In this document: positions 28,488-36,967 of the stretch, in pieces
Position numbering within the stretch: the first letter of the stretch is position 1
How the letters are laid out: each line of letters begins with the position of its first letter
Assembly: GCA_020631395.1 (NCBI GenBank)
Contig: JAHDHI010000006.1
Span: 1 to 43,053 of the forward strand
Direction: 5' to 3'
Length of the DNA: 43,053 bases
Source of the DNA: Bizionia sp.
GTDB taxonomy: Bacteria; Bacteroidota; Bacteroidia; Flavobacteriales; Flavobacteriaceae
Notes under the pieces: generated by a model
Databases searched by the model: none
What the model was told of the DNA's origin: nothing
What the model saw: the letters and a program-made list of their open reading frames with translations, nothing else
Position numbers and translations under genes: made by a program

Positions 28488-28778
28488 TTATTTGTTCGTA
28501 TCGCCCTCGATGACTTCGATAGATGTTCCGTCTTTAAGGGCTTTGCCTTTTAGGTATTCCGGCAATTCCATTCCAGTTATGTTGAACATCTCCGGGAGTT
28601 TTCACGATTTGATCGAAACCTTCTGCTTGTTTGGTCAATACCTCATATAGACCTTGTGCTTCGGCTTGTGCATTGGCAGCAGTTATCTGCGATCGTTCAT
28701 CTTGCAAGGCATTTGTTTTACCGATGGAACCTCTTCTATTCTTTTCCGCTACCGATTTACGAGAAGCATTAGCAATAT
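28488..28778 (-). pseudogene. Decayed C-terminal remnant of a flotillin/SPFH protein
   Basis: No intact gene lies between 28422 and 28805, but the minus strand encodes two pieces of a flotillin C-terminus in different frames. The first, from about 28778 to 28594, reads SRKSVAEKNRRGSIGKTNAL, ITAANAQAEAQGLYEVLTKQ and AEGFDQIVK. After a +1 shift near 28592-28596 the second reads EMFNITGMELPEYLKGKAL and ends in TAA at 28488. In intact flotillins these segments are separated by several tens of residues, so an internal deletion as well as loss of the N-terminal SPFH domain is likely. Identification is by remembered family motifs. Confidence 0.65.
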
Positions 28779-28805
28779 AAAACCTTTAAAAAAGATTCAC
28801 AATTT

Positions 28806-29984
28806 TTATTTAGAAAGTAGGATACTTACTGCATTACCACCAAAACCGACGGCATTCACCAAAATGTTTTGTAATTTTCCAGGTTGTTTTTCCTCTAAAT
28901 AAGGCGTTGAAACAAAGGTTTGGTGCTGTAGCATCAAAACGGCCATTTCAACACTTAGCATACCTGAAGCTCCTAAGGTATGTCCAAGCTTCCATTTATT
29001 AGTAGTCAACGAAGGAATATTGTTACAGAAAACTTTTTCGATGGCGTTTATTTCGGAAAGATCACCTTTTATCGTGCCGGGTGTATGTGTTACAATGACA
29101 TCTACATCGTCTGGATTCAAATCTCCCAAGGCCATGGTCATCGATTTCACGAAGCAATCGCCATTGGCAGACAAGGACACGTTGTGTTTCAAAGGCTCCG
29201 TGGCATAGCCAATGCCTTTTACAATGGCCAATGCATTGGGTTGTATTCCCCTTTCTAGACAAGCCATTGCAGCACCTTCACCAAGAATCATGGTATTCTT
29301 GGACTTATTCAGATCCAAGGCACGACAAGGATAGTCGGTCTCTTCTTTCGCATAGATCTTCAATGCTTGCATTTGTGCGATGGTAAATGGTGTCAAGGAG
29401 GCCTCGCTCCCTCCAACCAAAAAAGTGTCACTCAATCCCGATTGTATCCAGGCAACGCCGTTCAACAAGGCATGCAATGCCGTGGAGCAGGTTATGGAAT
29501 GTGAAATTTCCGGACCTTGCGTTTGCAAGTCGTGGGCGACCCATGAGGAGATGTTTCCCAGTGTCGTCGTTGGCGAACTCAACGTTTCGGCCTTGTTCCT
29601 GTTTAGGAAGTCTTCGTGGTAGTTTTCGAACAATCGCGTGGCACCACGGGAAGACCCTATGTTTATTCCAAAGTCATGAGTGTTCCAATTTGCCTTTTCA
29701 ACAGCTTTCCTTGCAGAATGGATGGCGAATAGGACAGAATCGTCCAAGGGTCTGTATTTTGCATCCGAATCCCTCAACTTTGAGATTTCGGCTTTTGCAT
29801 CTTGAGTCAGTTCCGAAACCAAAGCCTCATCTTTTACGACGATATGATGCGAATGGCCTTTATAGCTTTCCCATACTTCATCTGTGGATTTTCCAAGTGG
29901 GGAAATCGATGAGATGGCGGTTATGGATATTGGTTTTAACACTAAAAACGGTTTTGGGCAAAAATACGAGTTATCCTTTTTCAT
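28806..29984 (-). CDS. Beta-ketoacyl synthase (FabF-like)
   Basis: A 392-residue condensing enzyme of the KAS I/II fold. The active-site Cys is in SITCSTALHALLNG, and the two His lie in VTHTPGTIKGD and KLGHTLGASGM, preceded by the conserved Lys. The C-terminal NAVGFGGNAVSILLSK closes the fold. It is shorter than housekeeping FabF (about 415). From memory, such enzymes occur in flavobacterial biotin loci, which would fit bioB nearby, but flexirubin-type pigment clusters also use them. The first 15 residues before LKPISITAISSISPLG are not family-like, so a GTG start inside is possible. Confidence 0.82.
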   Translation of the reverse strand: MKKDNSYFCPKPFLVLKPISITAISSISPLGKSTDEVWESYKGHSHHIVVKDEALVSELTQDAKAEISKLRDSDAKYRPLDDSVLFAIHSARKAVEKANWNTHDFGINIGSSRGATRLFENYHEDFLNRNKAETLSSPTTTLGNISSWVAHDLQTQGPEISHSITCSTALHALLNGVAWIQSGLSDTFLVGGSEASLTPFTIAQMQALKIYAKEETDYPCRALDLNKSKNTMILGEGAAMACLERGIQPNALAIVKGIGYATEPLKHNVSLSANGDCFVKSMTMALGDLNPDDVDVIVTHTPGTIKGDLSEINAIEKVFCNNIPSLTTNKWKLGHTLGASGMLSVEMAVLMLQHQTFVSTPYLEEKQPGKLQNILVNAVGFGGNAVSILLSK

Positions 29985-30002
29985 TTCGAAAAAAAGAGCG
30001 AT

Positions 30003-30110
30003 TTAATTCATAGCATCTTGAACTTGTTTTAGGGTCTCAGGTATCAAGGGTTTATAAGCATGATGATGGAGGTAAATGTAAATGTTCGAAGCGGGGAAAA
30101 GGATTGTTTA
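30003..30110 (-). pseudogene. Possible C-terminal remnant upstream of the ketoacyl synthase
   Basis: The interval 29985-30294 holds no intact gene. On the minus strand a short frame runs from just after a stop near 30113 to TAA at 30003-30005, encoding about 33 residues that end in PLIPETLKQVQDAMN. Its stop is 18 bp before the ketoacyl synthase ATG, a normal operon distance, so it may be the tail of a lost upstream gene. The family is not recognised and chance cannot be excluded. Confidence 0.3.
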
Positions 30111-30294
30111 TTTGATTTTGACTGTAACAAATTATTTGTTTTTAGTACATATTAATGTGGACGGGAATGATGGAACTCGAAAATGAATACCATCAAATCT
30201 AATGTCAGTGCACGGAAAATGGCTTTTTCGAATTAAATAGAAAGAGTGAGACTACAACCAAAAACAAAGACTTCCGCTTTCTCGGAAGATAGAC

Positions 30295-30924
30295 ATGAAA
30301 AAAGTACAACCTTATCAAAACATCGAAGAAGCCCTTAACATCTTGGACAATGGAGGGCGTTTTTACAACATTTTCACAAAGGCAGGGGATGGTATCATCT
30401 CCCAAGCCGAATTGGGAAAGGTGGGAGGCGTGTTCAACAACAAGCAAGCGGCCATATTGTTTTTGGAATTGGCCACTTCCGAGTTGGATAAGGCTGCCAA
30501 GGGAAAATTGCTTTCCAAGATGGAAGCCGATTTGCAATCGAGTCATGAAAAGTTCTTGCCCCAACGGCTATTGCCCTCAGAGATGAAGACGAAAGGCATC
30601 TTGTCGTCCAGTGCCATAGTGACGGGCGTACCTAAGTTGACCACATCCAAAACGAGTTTCAACGGATTCATAATGGTACCCATCTCCACCGGCAACATCA
30701 CGACGTTTACGATGATACCTTTGATCGATAGGTATGACGTCTATGAGTTACGGGATGAGGCTTCTTCGGAAACCTTCATCATAGCACATTCCAAAAGCAA
30801 AGAGAAGCTTCCAGAAAAGAAGATGAAGGTGGCAGGAATCATCAAGGAATTGAAAACGAACAAGCAGGAAGACGTCGCTTCCAACTTGTTCTTGGAAGTG
30901 TTGTACAATAGTGAGATCGCATAG
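30295..30924 (+). CDS. Hypothetical cytoplasmic protein
   Basis: A 209-residue protein without a signal peptide or membrane helix. It is rich in Lys and Glu, with a helical N-terminal third (NIEEALNILDNG... ELATSELDKAAKGKLLSKME) and a more beta-like middle (GFIMVPISTGNITTFTMIPL). A short AGDGIISQAELGKVGG stretch slightly recalls an EF-hand loop but lacks the full ligand set. I recognise no family. It is followed 72 bp later by a Coa1-like gene on the same strand. Confidence 0.6.
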   Translation: MKKVQPYQNIEEALNILDNGGRFYNIFTKAGDGIISQAELGKVGGVFNNKQAAILFLELATSELDKAAKGKLLSKMEADLQSSHEKFLPQRLLPSEMKTKGILSSSAIVTGVPKLTTSKTSFNGFIMVPISTGNITTFTMIPLIDRYDVYELRDEASSETFIIAHSKSKEKLPEKKMKVAGIIKELKTNKQEDVASNLFLEVLYNSEIA

Positions 30925-30996
30925 TAGGAAATCGAATATAGAATAGTATAAATACAAATTAATTGAACCCACTTTCGTGGGAATGAAAAAAAAATT

Positions 30997-31452
30997 ATGG
31001 AAGAAACAAGAAGAAAGAGTTGGTTTGCCCGCAACTGGGGCTGGGTTTTGGGAGGTGGCTGCCTTACTATCATCATATTGGTGGTTTTTGGCGTTGGCGC
31101 CGCAATCTTTGGAATCTCAAAAGCCATCGGCGAATCGGAACCCTATACCCATGCCTATGAAATGGCCATACAAAACGAAGCCGTCATAGAAGCTTTGGGT
31201 GAACCTATTGAAACTGGTTTTTCTGGTTCCAATACGAATTATAGCTATAAGAATGGAGAGACCAGTGTGGAAATGACCATACCCATAAATGGGGCATCAA
31301 ACAGTGCGCTCATTCATGTGGAAGGCACCAAGGAGAATGACGTATGGACCTACAACAAACTCTATGTGGATGTTGAAAACGACGATGTGGACATCAATCT
31401 GTTGGAAGAGGATTTGGAAGATGTTGAAGACGGAGACATTTTGGAGGAATAA
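30997..31452 (+). CDS. Coa1-family membrane protein
   Basis: A 151-residue protein with a basic N-terminus (ETRRKSWFARNWGW), one strong membrane helix at about residues 15-40 (LGGGCLTIIILVVFGVGAAIFG), and an extracytoplasmic domain with the pattern AIQNEAVIEALGEPIETG, typical of the Coa1 (cytochrome c oxidase assembly factor) family. The tail is very acidic (DVDINLLEEDLEDVEDGD). In bacteria these proteins are common and no oxidase role is shown. No oxidase genes are nearby. Confidence 0.7.
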   Translation: MEETRRKSWFARNWGWVLGGGCLTIIILVVFGVGAAIFGISKAIGESEPYTHAYEMAIQNEAVIEALGEPIETGFSGSNTNYSYKNGETSVEMTIPINGASNSALIHVEGTKENDVWTYNKLYVDVENDDVDINLLEEDLEDVEDGDILEE

Positions 31453-31569
31453 ATTATTATTAGATACCCTTTTCTATTTCTAGTTGAATAAAACGATGAT
31501 AGTGAGGGTGTCTTTTTTGTTCTCACTGAATGTCATATGTCTTGTTGAGAGACAAATCCATTCACAGAA

Positions 31570-31599
31570 CAAAAAATTTGTGATTGCATCCCATCACAA
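31570..31599 (-). terminator. Terminator of the 2OG-Fe(II) oxygenase gene
   Basis: On the minus strand TTGTGAT (31599-31593) pairs with ATCACAA (31584-31578), followed by ATTTTTT. It begins directly at the stop codon. Confidence 0.7.
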
Positions 31600-32187
31600 T
31601 TAGCGATAAGGAGGTCCAGAGACCCAACCCACTATGGATTGGCGTGTTCCTTTGGTTATGGGAGTGACACGATGTTGGATGAACGATGGAAAAATGACTA
31701 TGGTTCCCTTTTCTCGTGGCGCGGTCACTATGTTTTGGTTTATCATGAATTGCAAGTCGCCTCCTTCGTATTCCGAAGGATCCGACAATTGTATGGTCAT
31801 GCTCAGTTTTCTTACAGAACTACCTCCGGCACCAAAATCCAGATGCCAGTCGAAAAAGTCACCTTCGGAATATCGCGTCAATTGCAGTTCTTGATGGAAC
31901 CCCAATATGTCGAAATGGTATCTTTCATTGTTGCAGTTTATGGCCAGATCTGCCAGTTTGCGATAAATCCAGTTGTTCTCCGGTGTATTGTCTATAAACA
32001 TCACCGAACTCTTTCTCAATTCGTCCTTGTACTTTTCCTTCCCACTAACTGTGGCCTTTATGGTTTGCTCATCGTCCCAAAAGCCAAGTATTCTATTTGT
32101 CTCGTGAGGAAGGAACAAGCCTTGATAATAGACGAATTCCACAAAGTTGTTTTTAAGGGGAAGACCAAAAGAATAGTTTACAGACAT
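31600..32187 (-). CDS. 2-oxoglutarate/Fe(II) dioxygenase, PKHD-type
   Basis: A 195-residue enzyme started at the ATG at 32187 (MSVNYSFGLPLK); an ATG at 32229 would add 14 residues and run into the flanking repeat. The double-stranded beta helix shows the Fe(II) triad HLD in FFDWHLDFGAGG and the distal His in FPSFIQHRVTPIT, with the 2-oxoglutarate Arg in GTRQSIVGWVSGP. This resembles PiuC/prolyl-4-hydroxylase-like proteins. The substrate is unknown. It lies immediately outside the left edge of the restriction island. Confidence 0.88.
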   Translation of the reverse strand: MSVNYSFGLPLKNNFVEFVYYQGLFLPHETNRILGFWDDEQTIKATVSGKEKYKDELRKSSVMFIDNTPENNWIYRKLADLAINCNNERYHFDILGFHQELQLTRYSEGDFFDWHLDFGAGGSSVRKLSMTIQLSDPSEYEGGDLQFMINQNIVTAPREKGTIVIFPSFIQHRVTPITKGTRQSIVGWVSGPPYR

Positions 32188-32226
32188 AAAAGGATGTAAG
32201 TTAAATGAGCAAAAAAGGTATGCATC

Positions 32227-32285
32227 CAAAACTAGTGAAGTTACTGCGTAAAAAAAACACGTATAACTACGTGTTTTTTAGTTTG
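32227..32285. repeat. Left flanking direct repeat of the restriction island
   Basis: This 59-nt segment matches 40091-40148 in the same orientation at roughly 80% of positions with one gap. Shared blocks include TAGTGAAGT, TGC.TAAAAAAAA, ACGTA, TACGT and TTTTTAGT. The two copies bracket the whole type I restriction module. Confidence 0.75.
32250..32279 (-). terminator. Hairpin terminator downstream of hsdM
   Basis: A 12-bp stem: AAAAAACACGTA at 32252-32263 and TACGTGTTTTTT at 32268-32279, loop TAAC. It ends the minus-strand hsd operon about 40 nt after hsdM. Confidence 0.85.
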
Positions 32286-32317
32286 AGATGTTTTTTACTA
32301 GTTTTTTGGAGGGGTGG

Positions 32318-33841
32318 TTATTCCGATTCTCCGTTTATCGTTTCCATTATTTCTCTAAAACTATTCAGTCCAGATTCTATGTTTTCAATTATTTCATTCG
32401 CTAAAATGTCTGGGTCTGGTAGATTGTCTAAATCGGTTAAACTTTTGTCTTTCAGCCAAAAAATATCTAAACTCGTTTTATCTCTCGCTATTACCTCGTC
32501 ATAACTATATTTTCTCCATCTTCCTTCTTCATTTTCTTCACTCCAGGTTTCTTTTCGTTTGTTAATGTTCTTGCCATTATACAACTCAATAAACTTTTTT
32601 AAATGCTCTTGTTGCATTGGGCTTTTCTTTGGTGTATGATGTACGTTTGTTCTGTAATCGTAAAACCAAATGTCTTTTGTCCAAGGGTCTTTACTTGCAG
32701 GTTTGTTGTTAAAAAACAAAACGTTTGCTTTAACACCTTGCGCATAAAATATACCTGTTGGAAGTCTCAAAATAGTGTGCAATTCTGAAGTTTTCATCAA
32801 TTGCTTTCTCACTTCTTCGCCAGCTCCACCTTCAAATAACACATTGTCAGGAAGCACAACAGCTGCTTCTCCGTTTATTTTTAGTTGTGTTTTTATGTGT
32901 TGCAAGAAATTCAATTGTTTATTCGAAGTCGTTTCCCAAAAATCTTGACGATTGTAACTTAAATCTTCTTTTACAATTTCGCCTTGTTCGTTGGTAAAAG
33001 TCATACTACTTTTTTTACCAAAGGGCGGATTTGCTAATACATAATCGTAGCGTTCGCCATCATCTGCAATTAAAGCATCATTTGGATTTATAAACGATTC
33101 TCCGTCTATTTCTCCAATGTTGTGCAAATACATATTCATTAAGCACATTCTACGTGTATTGGCAACAATTTCGTTACCGTAAAAGGTTTTGTTTTTTAAA
33201 AACTCTTTTTCTTCTCGGTCTAGTTTGTTGTTTTCTACAATCCAATCGTAAGCTGCTAAAAAGAAACCACCAGTTCCACACGCTGGGTCAACAATGGTTT
33301 TCATTGGTTTTGGTTCTACACAAGCTACCATTGTTTTTATCAATGCTCTTGGTGTAAAATATTGACCAGCTCCACTTTTGGTGTCTTCTGCATTTTTTTC
33401 TAAAAGACCTTCGTAAATTTTACCTTTTATATCTGCTCCCATCATAGACCAATCTTCTTTATCAATTAGATTGATGACTTTTAATAATTTGGCTGGGTCT
33501 TGTATTTTATTCTGACTTTTAGTAAATATTTGTCCAAGAGTTCCTTTTTCTGTAGAAAGTGAACGCAATAATTGGCTGTAAAAAGACTCTAATTCTGCAC
33601 CTCTTTTACCTGAAAGTGTTTCCCAATTACAAGTTTCGCTATCTGGTATTTCATTTCCTTCTACATCTTTTAGTTTTGGAAACACCAAACCTTTGTTATA
33701 AGGTGGTTTGTTGAGTTCATCTGCCATTTTTAAGAATAGCAAATAGGTTATTTGTTCTAAATAATCTCCATATCCAACACCATCATCACGAAGTACGTTG
33801 GCAAGGTTCCATATTTTTGATATTATACTTGAGTCTGTCAT
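32318..33841 (-). CDS. hsdM: Type I restriction-modification methyltransferase subunit M
   Basis: A 507-residue adenine-N6 DNA methyltransferase. The N-terminal HsdM helical domain covers about residues 1-130. The SAM-binding motif DPACGTGG is at 185-192 and the catalytic NPPFG at 271-275. It works with HsdS for methylation and with HsdS and HsdR for cleavage. It is the last gene of the operon, 2 bp after hsdS, and is followed by a hairpin terminator. All key residues are intact, so modification should work even if restriction does not. Confidence 0.95.
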   Translation of the reverse strand: MTDSSIISKIWNLANVLRDDGVGYGDYLEQITYLLFLKMADELNKPPYNKGLVFPKLKDVEGNEIPDSETCNWETLSGKRGAELESFYSQLLRSLSTEKGTLGQIFTKSQNKIQDPAKLLKVINLIDKEDWSMMGADIKGKIYEGLLEKNAEDTKSGAGQYFTPRALIKTMVACVEPKPMKTIVDPACGTGGFFLAAYDWIVENNKLDREEKEFLKNKTFYGNEIVANTRRMCLMNMYLHNIGEIDGESFINPNDALIADDGERYDYVLANPPFGKKSSMTFTNEQGEIVKEDLSYNRQDFWETTSNKQLNFLQHIKTQLKINGEAAVVLPDNVLFEGGAGEEVRKQLMKTSELHTILRLPTGIFYAQGVKANVLFFNNKPASKDPWTKDIWFYDYRTNVHHTPKKSPMQQEHLKKFIELYNGKNINKRKETWSEENEEGRWRKYSYDEVIARDKTSLDIFWLKDKSLTDLDNLPDPDILANEIIENIESGLNSFREIMETINGESE

Positions 33842-33843
33842 TT

Positions 33844-35319
33844 TTATTTTTGTTTCTTTTCTGCTTTTATTTTCTCTAACAAAACAGAAGCAGGTTCGTA
33901 ATTTTTATCTTCTTTGCATTTAGCAATTTCTTCTTCGCTTAATAATTTACCCTCAAAAGCTTTTTTAAGAATGCTTTGGCGAAGGGCTTGGGCTTTTTCT
34001 AAACTGTTTGCAATGTCTTTTTCTACGGTATCACAAACCGATAAACGACTTTCAATTTCTTGGACGATTTGGTGTTGTTCTTTTATTGAACAAAGAGGGA
34101 AATCAAAATTCATTATTCGCCCTTGATTAAGAGCTTTTTGATTATTACCAGAACCAACTCTTCTATTTCTTTCATATTTTAAAAATAGATAGTGAAATAA
34201 ATATTTTGGTTCAAATCCAATTTCAGAAACTCTAATAGCAGCTGTATTTTGATTATGACAAGCTTCAATCTCTAAAATAGCAGCTTGACCTCTTGTTTTT
34301 CCTTCACCAATCATTGCCAGCATTACTGTTCCTTTAGGATGTAAAGAAGTTGAAGCATTATTTAAACCTTTGGTAGTTATTTTTTCTTTGGTTTGATAGA
34401 TTGATTTAAATGCCACTTCACCACTACTAACCCAATTGATATTACCGTTTTGCCAATATTCTATTTTGTTTCGACTTGGTGTTGAGCCAACGAAAACTTG
34501 AAACACATTACCTAGTTTGACTAATTTCCATTCTGTGGGTAATTTATCTAATTCTGATAATTCAAGTTCCGTAAACCTATCAACAAATCTTAATGCTCTT
34601 GGTTTTGTTGGCTTTCTTCCTACTTTTCCATTTTTCTCCCAACTTTTAACGATTACTTTCCAATCTGCTATTTGTTGCTCATAATGTTTATTTCGTTCTT
34701 CTTTTATTTGCTCTAACAATTCATCAGCAGAAGGTAAATTTGTGTGTTTTGTTCTCCATTCTTTAGTGAGCTCTCCCTCAAAAGCCTTTTTTAAAACCGC
34801 TTGTCTATAAATAATTAATTGGTCTTGTGCTTTTTTGAGGTCTGCAATGCCACTATCTAAACTGCTAAATAGTACTTCTGTTTTTTTGACAATTGCTTTT
34901 TGTACAACCAAAGGTGGTAAAAGGAATTTCTTTTTAGCAAAAACAGAAATCCAATATCTTTTATGTGTATCGCTTCTAACTTGGTTTACTTGCATTGCAT
35001 AATATACAAGTGGCATATTAACCAATTTACTTGTTGGCACAAGTATTTTCATAGCAGATGACTTTACCTTAAATTTAAAATTCACATACTGCGTAGCAGT
35101 TGTAAAATCATCAAAAATTATAGTTGGTAAATTATCGAAAATACCGTCAGTTTCGTTAGTATAACCTTTAATAAAAGTTTTGCCAGCTGTTAAAACAGGC
35201 ATTTTATAACTGTCGTTGTATTTTGTGCTTTTTACTATGTATTTTGTAGGTTGTTCGTAATCTAATAAATCTTCGAAGCAACATTCTGTCCAATCTTCTC
35301 TCATTAAGTTATCCTTCAT
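33844..35319 (-). CDS. hsdS: Type I restriction-modification specificity subunit S
   Basis: A 491-residue DNA-recognition subunit with two target-recognition domains: about residues 1-150 and 245-420. Each is followed by a conserved helical spacer; the two spacers share a clear repeat (AVLKKAFEGELTKEWR and SILKKAFEGKLLSEEE), the pseudo-symmetry usual in HsdS. The domains specify the two halves of a bipartite target that cannot be read from sequence. The ATG at 35319 overlaps the end of the upstream gene X by 11 nt; an ATG at 35304 is an alternative start. Confidence 0.92.
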   Translation of the reverse strand: MKDNLMREDWTECCFEDLLDYEQPTKYIVKSTKYNDSYKMPVLTAGKTFIKGYTNETDGIFDNLPTIIFDDFTTATQYVNFKFKVKSSAMKILVPTSKLVNMPLVYYAMQVNQVRSDTHKRYWISVFAKKKFLLPPLVVQKAIVKKTEVLFSSLDSGIADLKKAQDQLIIYRQAVLKKAFEGELTKEWRTKHTNLPSADELLEQIKEERNKHYEQQIADWKVIVKSWEKNGKVGRKPTKPRALRFVDRFTELELSELDKLPTEWKLVKLGNVFQVFVGSTPSRNKIEYWQNGNINWVSSGEVAFKSIYQTKEKITTKGLNNASTSLHPKGTVMLAMIGEGKTRGQAAILEIEACHNQNTAAIRVSEIGFEPKYLFHYLFLKYERNRRVGSGNNQKALNQGRIMNFDFPLCSIKEQHQIVQEIESRLSVCDTVEKDIANSLEKAQALRQSILKKAFEGKLLSEEEIAKCKEDKNYEPASVLLEKIKAEKKQK

Positions 35320-36967
35320 TAATTGCTCTATGCGTATTTGTGAAATATGGTTTCTCGACTAAAAATGTTAAATTCTCTGTGTCTCTTTCTAATGTGATTT
35401 CATATTTCTGCTCAACATAATTCCCTTGTATTAACTGTTCTAATGTTGTTAATGTATAATATGGCAAGTTGCCATTGTATAAATTAAAGTTAGGTGCGTT
35501 AATTAGAAAAACTCCCTTGACAGCAAATTTTGAAATATCAATTTGTGATTTTGGATAAAGATGGCCAAAATGCTCGTTAACTAATTCTATATTTTGTTCT
35601 ACCCATTTTACTTTAGATTCTAATCGAGGTTCATATGTTTTAGTAAAGTTGCTGAATTCTTTTCTGTATGATACCATATCGAATCTAGAACGGTTATGTT
35701 TACATTCTAGAACGTAAATAATTTGATTTTCTTCATCTATAAATATAAAGTCCATTTCTCCAGCTTCAGGTACATCACAACTAATATTGTCTCCTTTTAG
35801 AGGCTTAAAAGATTTTACATTTCTATCAAATTTAAAAGACTCGTTAATGAATATTTTTTCAGCTTCGTCTTCTAATAATTTATCATGATTGTCAATTTTA
35901 TTTTGGGCAAATTGATTAAATCCATCAATGTTTACCCATTCAGTTGGTGAATAACCCCAAGGGATAGCATTTGTTGTAAGTGTGGTAACACTTTCAGACC
36001 ATTTTGAAAGACTAACCATAATACATTCCCCAAGGTTTGTATTTAATAAAAGTAAAGGTCTGTATATATATCTTTTATTTTTTTGTGGATTAAGAACCGA
36101 ATCCATAATTGTTAATTTGTTGGCTCTACTTAAAACTAAACCAGAATAGAATGTTTCCATCTGATTTTCAGAATACCCAAAATTTTCAATACCATGATTT
36201 TTAAGTCCTTGGTAAGGAATTAAGCCAAACTTCTGGTTTGGATTTGCTACTTGTCCATGTAAAAATTGTCCAGCATTATCATAATTAACACCTAAATGAG
36301 CTTCTACCGCTATTTTGAATTCTTCAACACCGATAGTATCAACAACAACTTTCCCTGAATGTGTATTGTAATCTTCTTTAATTCTATCAATTAAAAAACC
36401 AAAAGGCTGATTAGTTAAAATTGAAACTATTCCATCTTCTCCGATTTCGAGCCCATGAATTGGGTCCATTAAATCCATATGAGCCACATGTTCCGCGAAA
36501 GAGTAAATCCACAAGCCTAAATACATTAAGTCCTCTATTTTATCTTTATAGAAAATTCTGTTGGCTGACATGTCGTTAAGAAGGTTTACTCCAGCGACCA
36601 AGTTAATATCACATGATTGCTCCAAAATAAGCTTCAAAATTCTTCTGTAAGTTGCAAAATCTCCTTCATCAAATGGTGCAATAGAAGCTCCATTCAATTG
36701 TTCTAAATAAATTTCTATTGAAGTGTCATGAAGTCCTAATGCAAAAGCAAAAAAAGCGACATTAGTTTCTGCTTTTATTTCTGTTTCAAATTCATTAACA
36801 AAAAAGCCAAAACTATCTTTGAATATTTCAATAATTTGTTCGTGATTAGAATTGTCAATTACAGGAAATTTTTGAGTAATATAATTGGAATATTTTGTCC
36901 AATATTTATTGAGATTTTTATCTTCCCACCAAATTACATTTCTGCCTAAAATATGATGAACTGCCAT
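35309..36967 (-). CDS. Unrecognised 552-residue protein with PD-(D/E)XK-like motif in a type I RM operon
   Basis: A 552-residue protein of no family I recognise, embedded between hsdR and hsdS. It starts in a TAATG overlap with the hsdR stop and ends 11 nt inside hsdS, so it is translated as part of the complex operon. Residues 1-300 are mostly helical with no known motif. Near residues 401-423 there is EMDFIFIDEENQIIYVLECK: Asp406 at the start of a beta hairpin, then Glu421-x-Lys423, the pattern of the PD-(D/E)XK nuclease fold. There is no helicase or signal sequence. A nuclease or nuclease-like accessory to the restriction system is the natural inference; an anti-phage partner or a specificity modifier are alternatives. 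Confidence 0.75.
   Translation of the reverse strand: MAVHHILGRNVIWWEDKNLNKYWTKYSNYITQKFPVIDNSNHEQIIEIFKDSFGFFVNEFETEIKAETNVAFFAFALGLHDTSIEIYLEQLNGASIAPFDEGDFATYRRILKLILEQSCDINLVAGVNLLNDMSANRIFYKDKIEDLMYLGLWIYSFAEHVAHMDLMDPIHGLEIGEDGIVSILTNQPFGFLIDRIKEDYNTHSGKVVVDTIGVEEFKIAVEAHLGVNYDNAGQFLHGQVANPNQKFGLIPYQGLKNHGIENFGYSENQMETFYSGLVLSRANKLTIMDSVLNPQKNKRYIYRPLLLLNTNLGECIMVSLSKWSESVTTLTTNAIPWGYSPTEWVNIDGFNQFAQNKIDNHDKLLEDEAEKIFINESFKFDRNVKSFKPLKGDNISCDVPEAGEMDFIFIDEENQIIYVLECKHNRSRFDMVSYRKEFSNFTKTYEPRLESKVKWVEQNIELVNEHFGHLYPKSQIDISKFAVKGVFLINAPNFNLYNGNLPYYTLTTLEQLIQGNYVEQKYEITLERDTENLTFLVEKPYFTNTHRAINEG

Noticed and set aside
30350-30400. EF-hand calcium site in the 209-residue hypothetical protein
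   Set aside because: AGDGIISQAEL resembles the end of an EF loop, but the first acidic ligands are missing, so the match is too weak.
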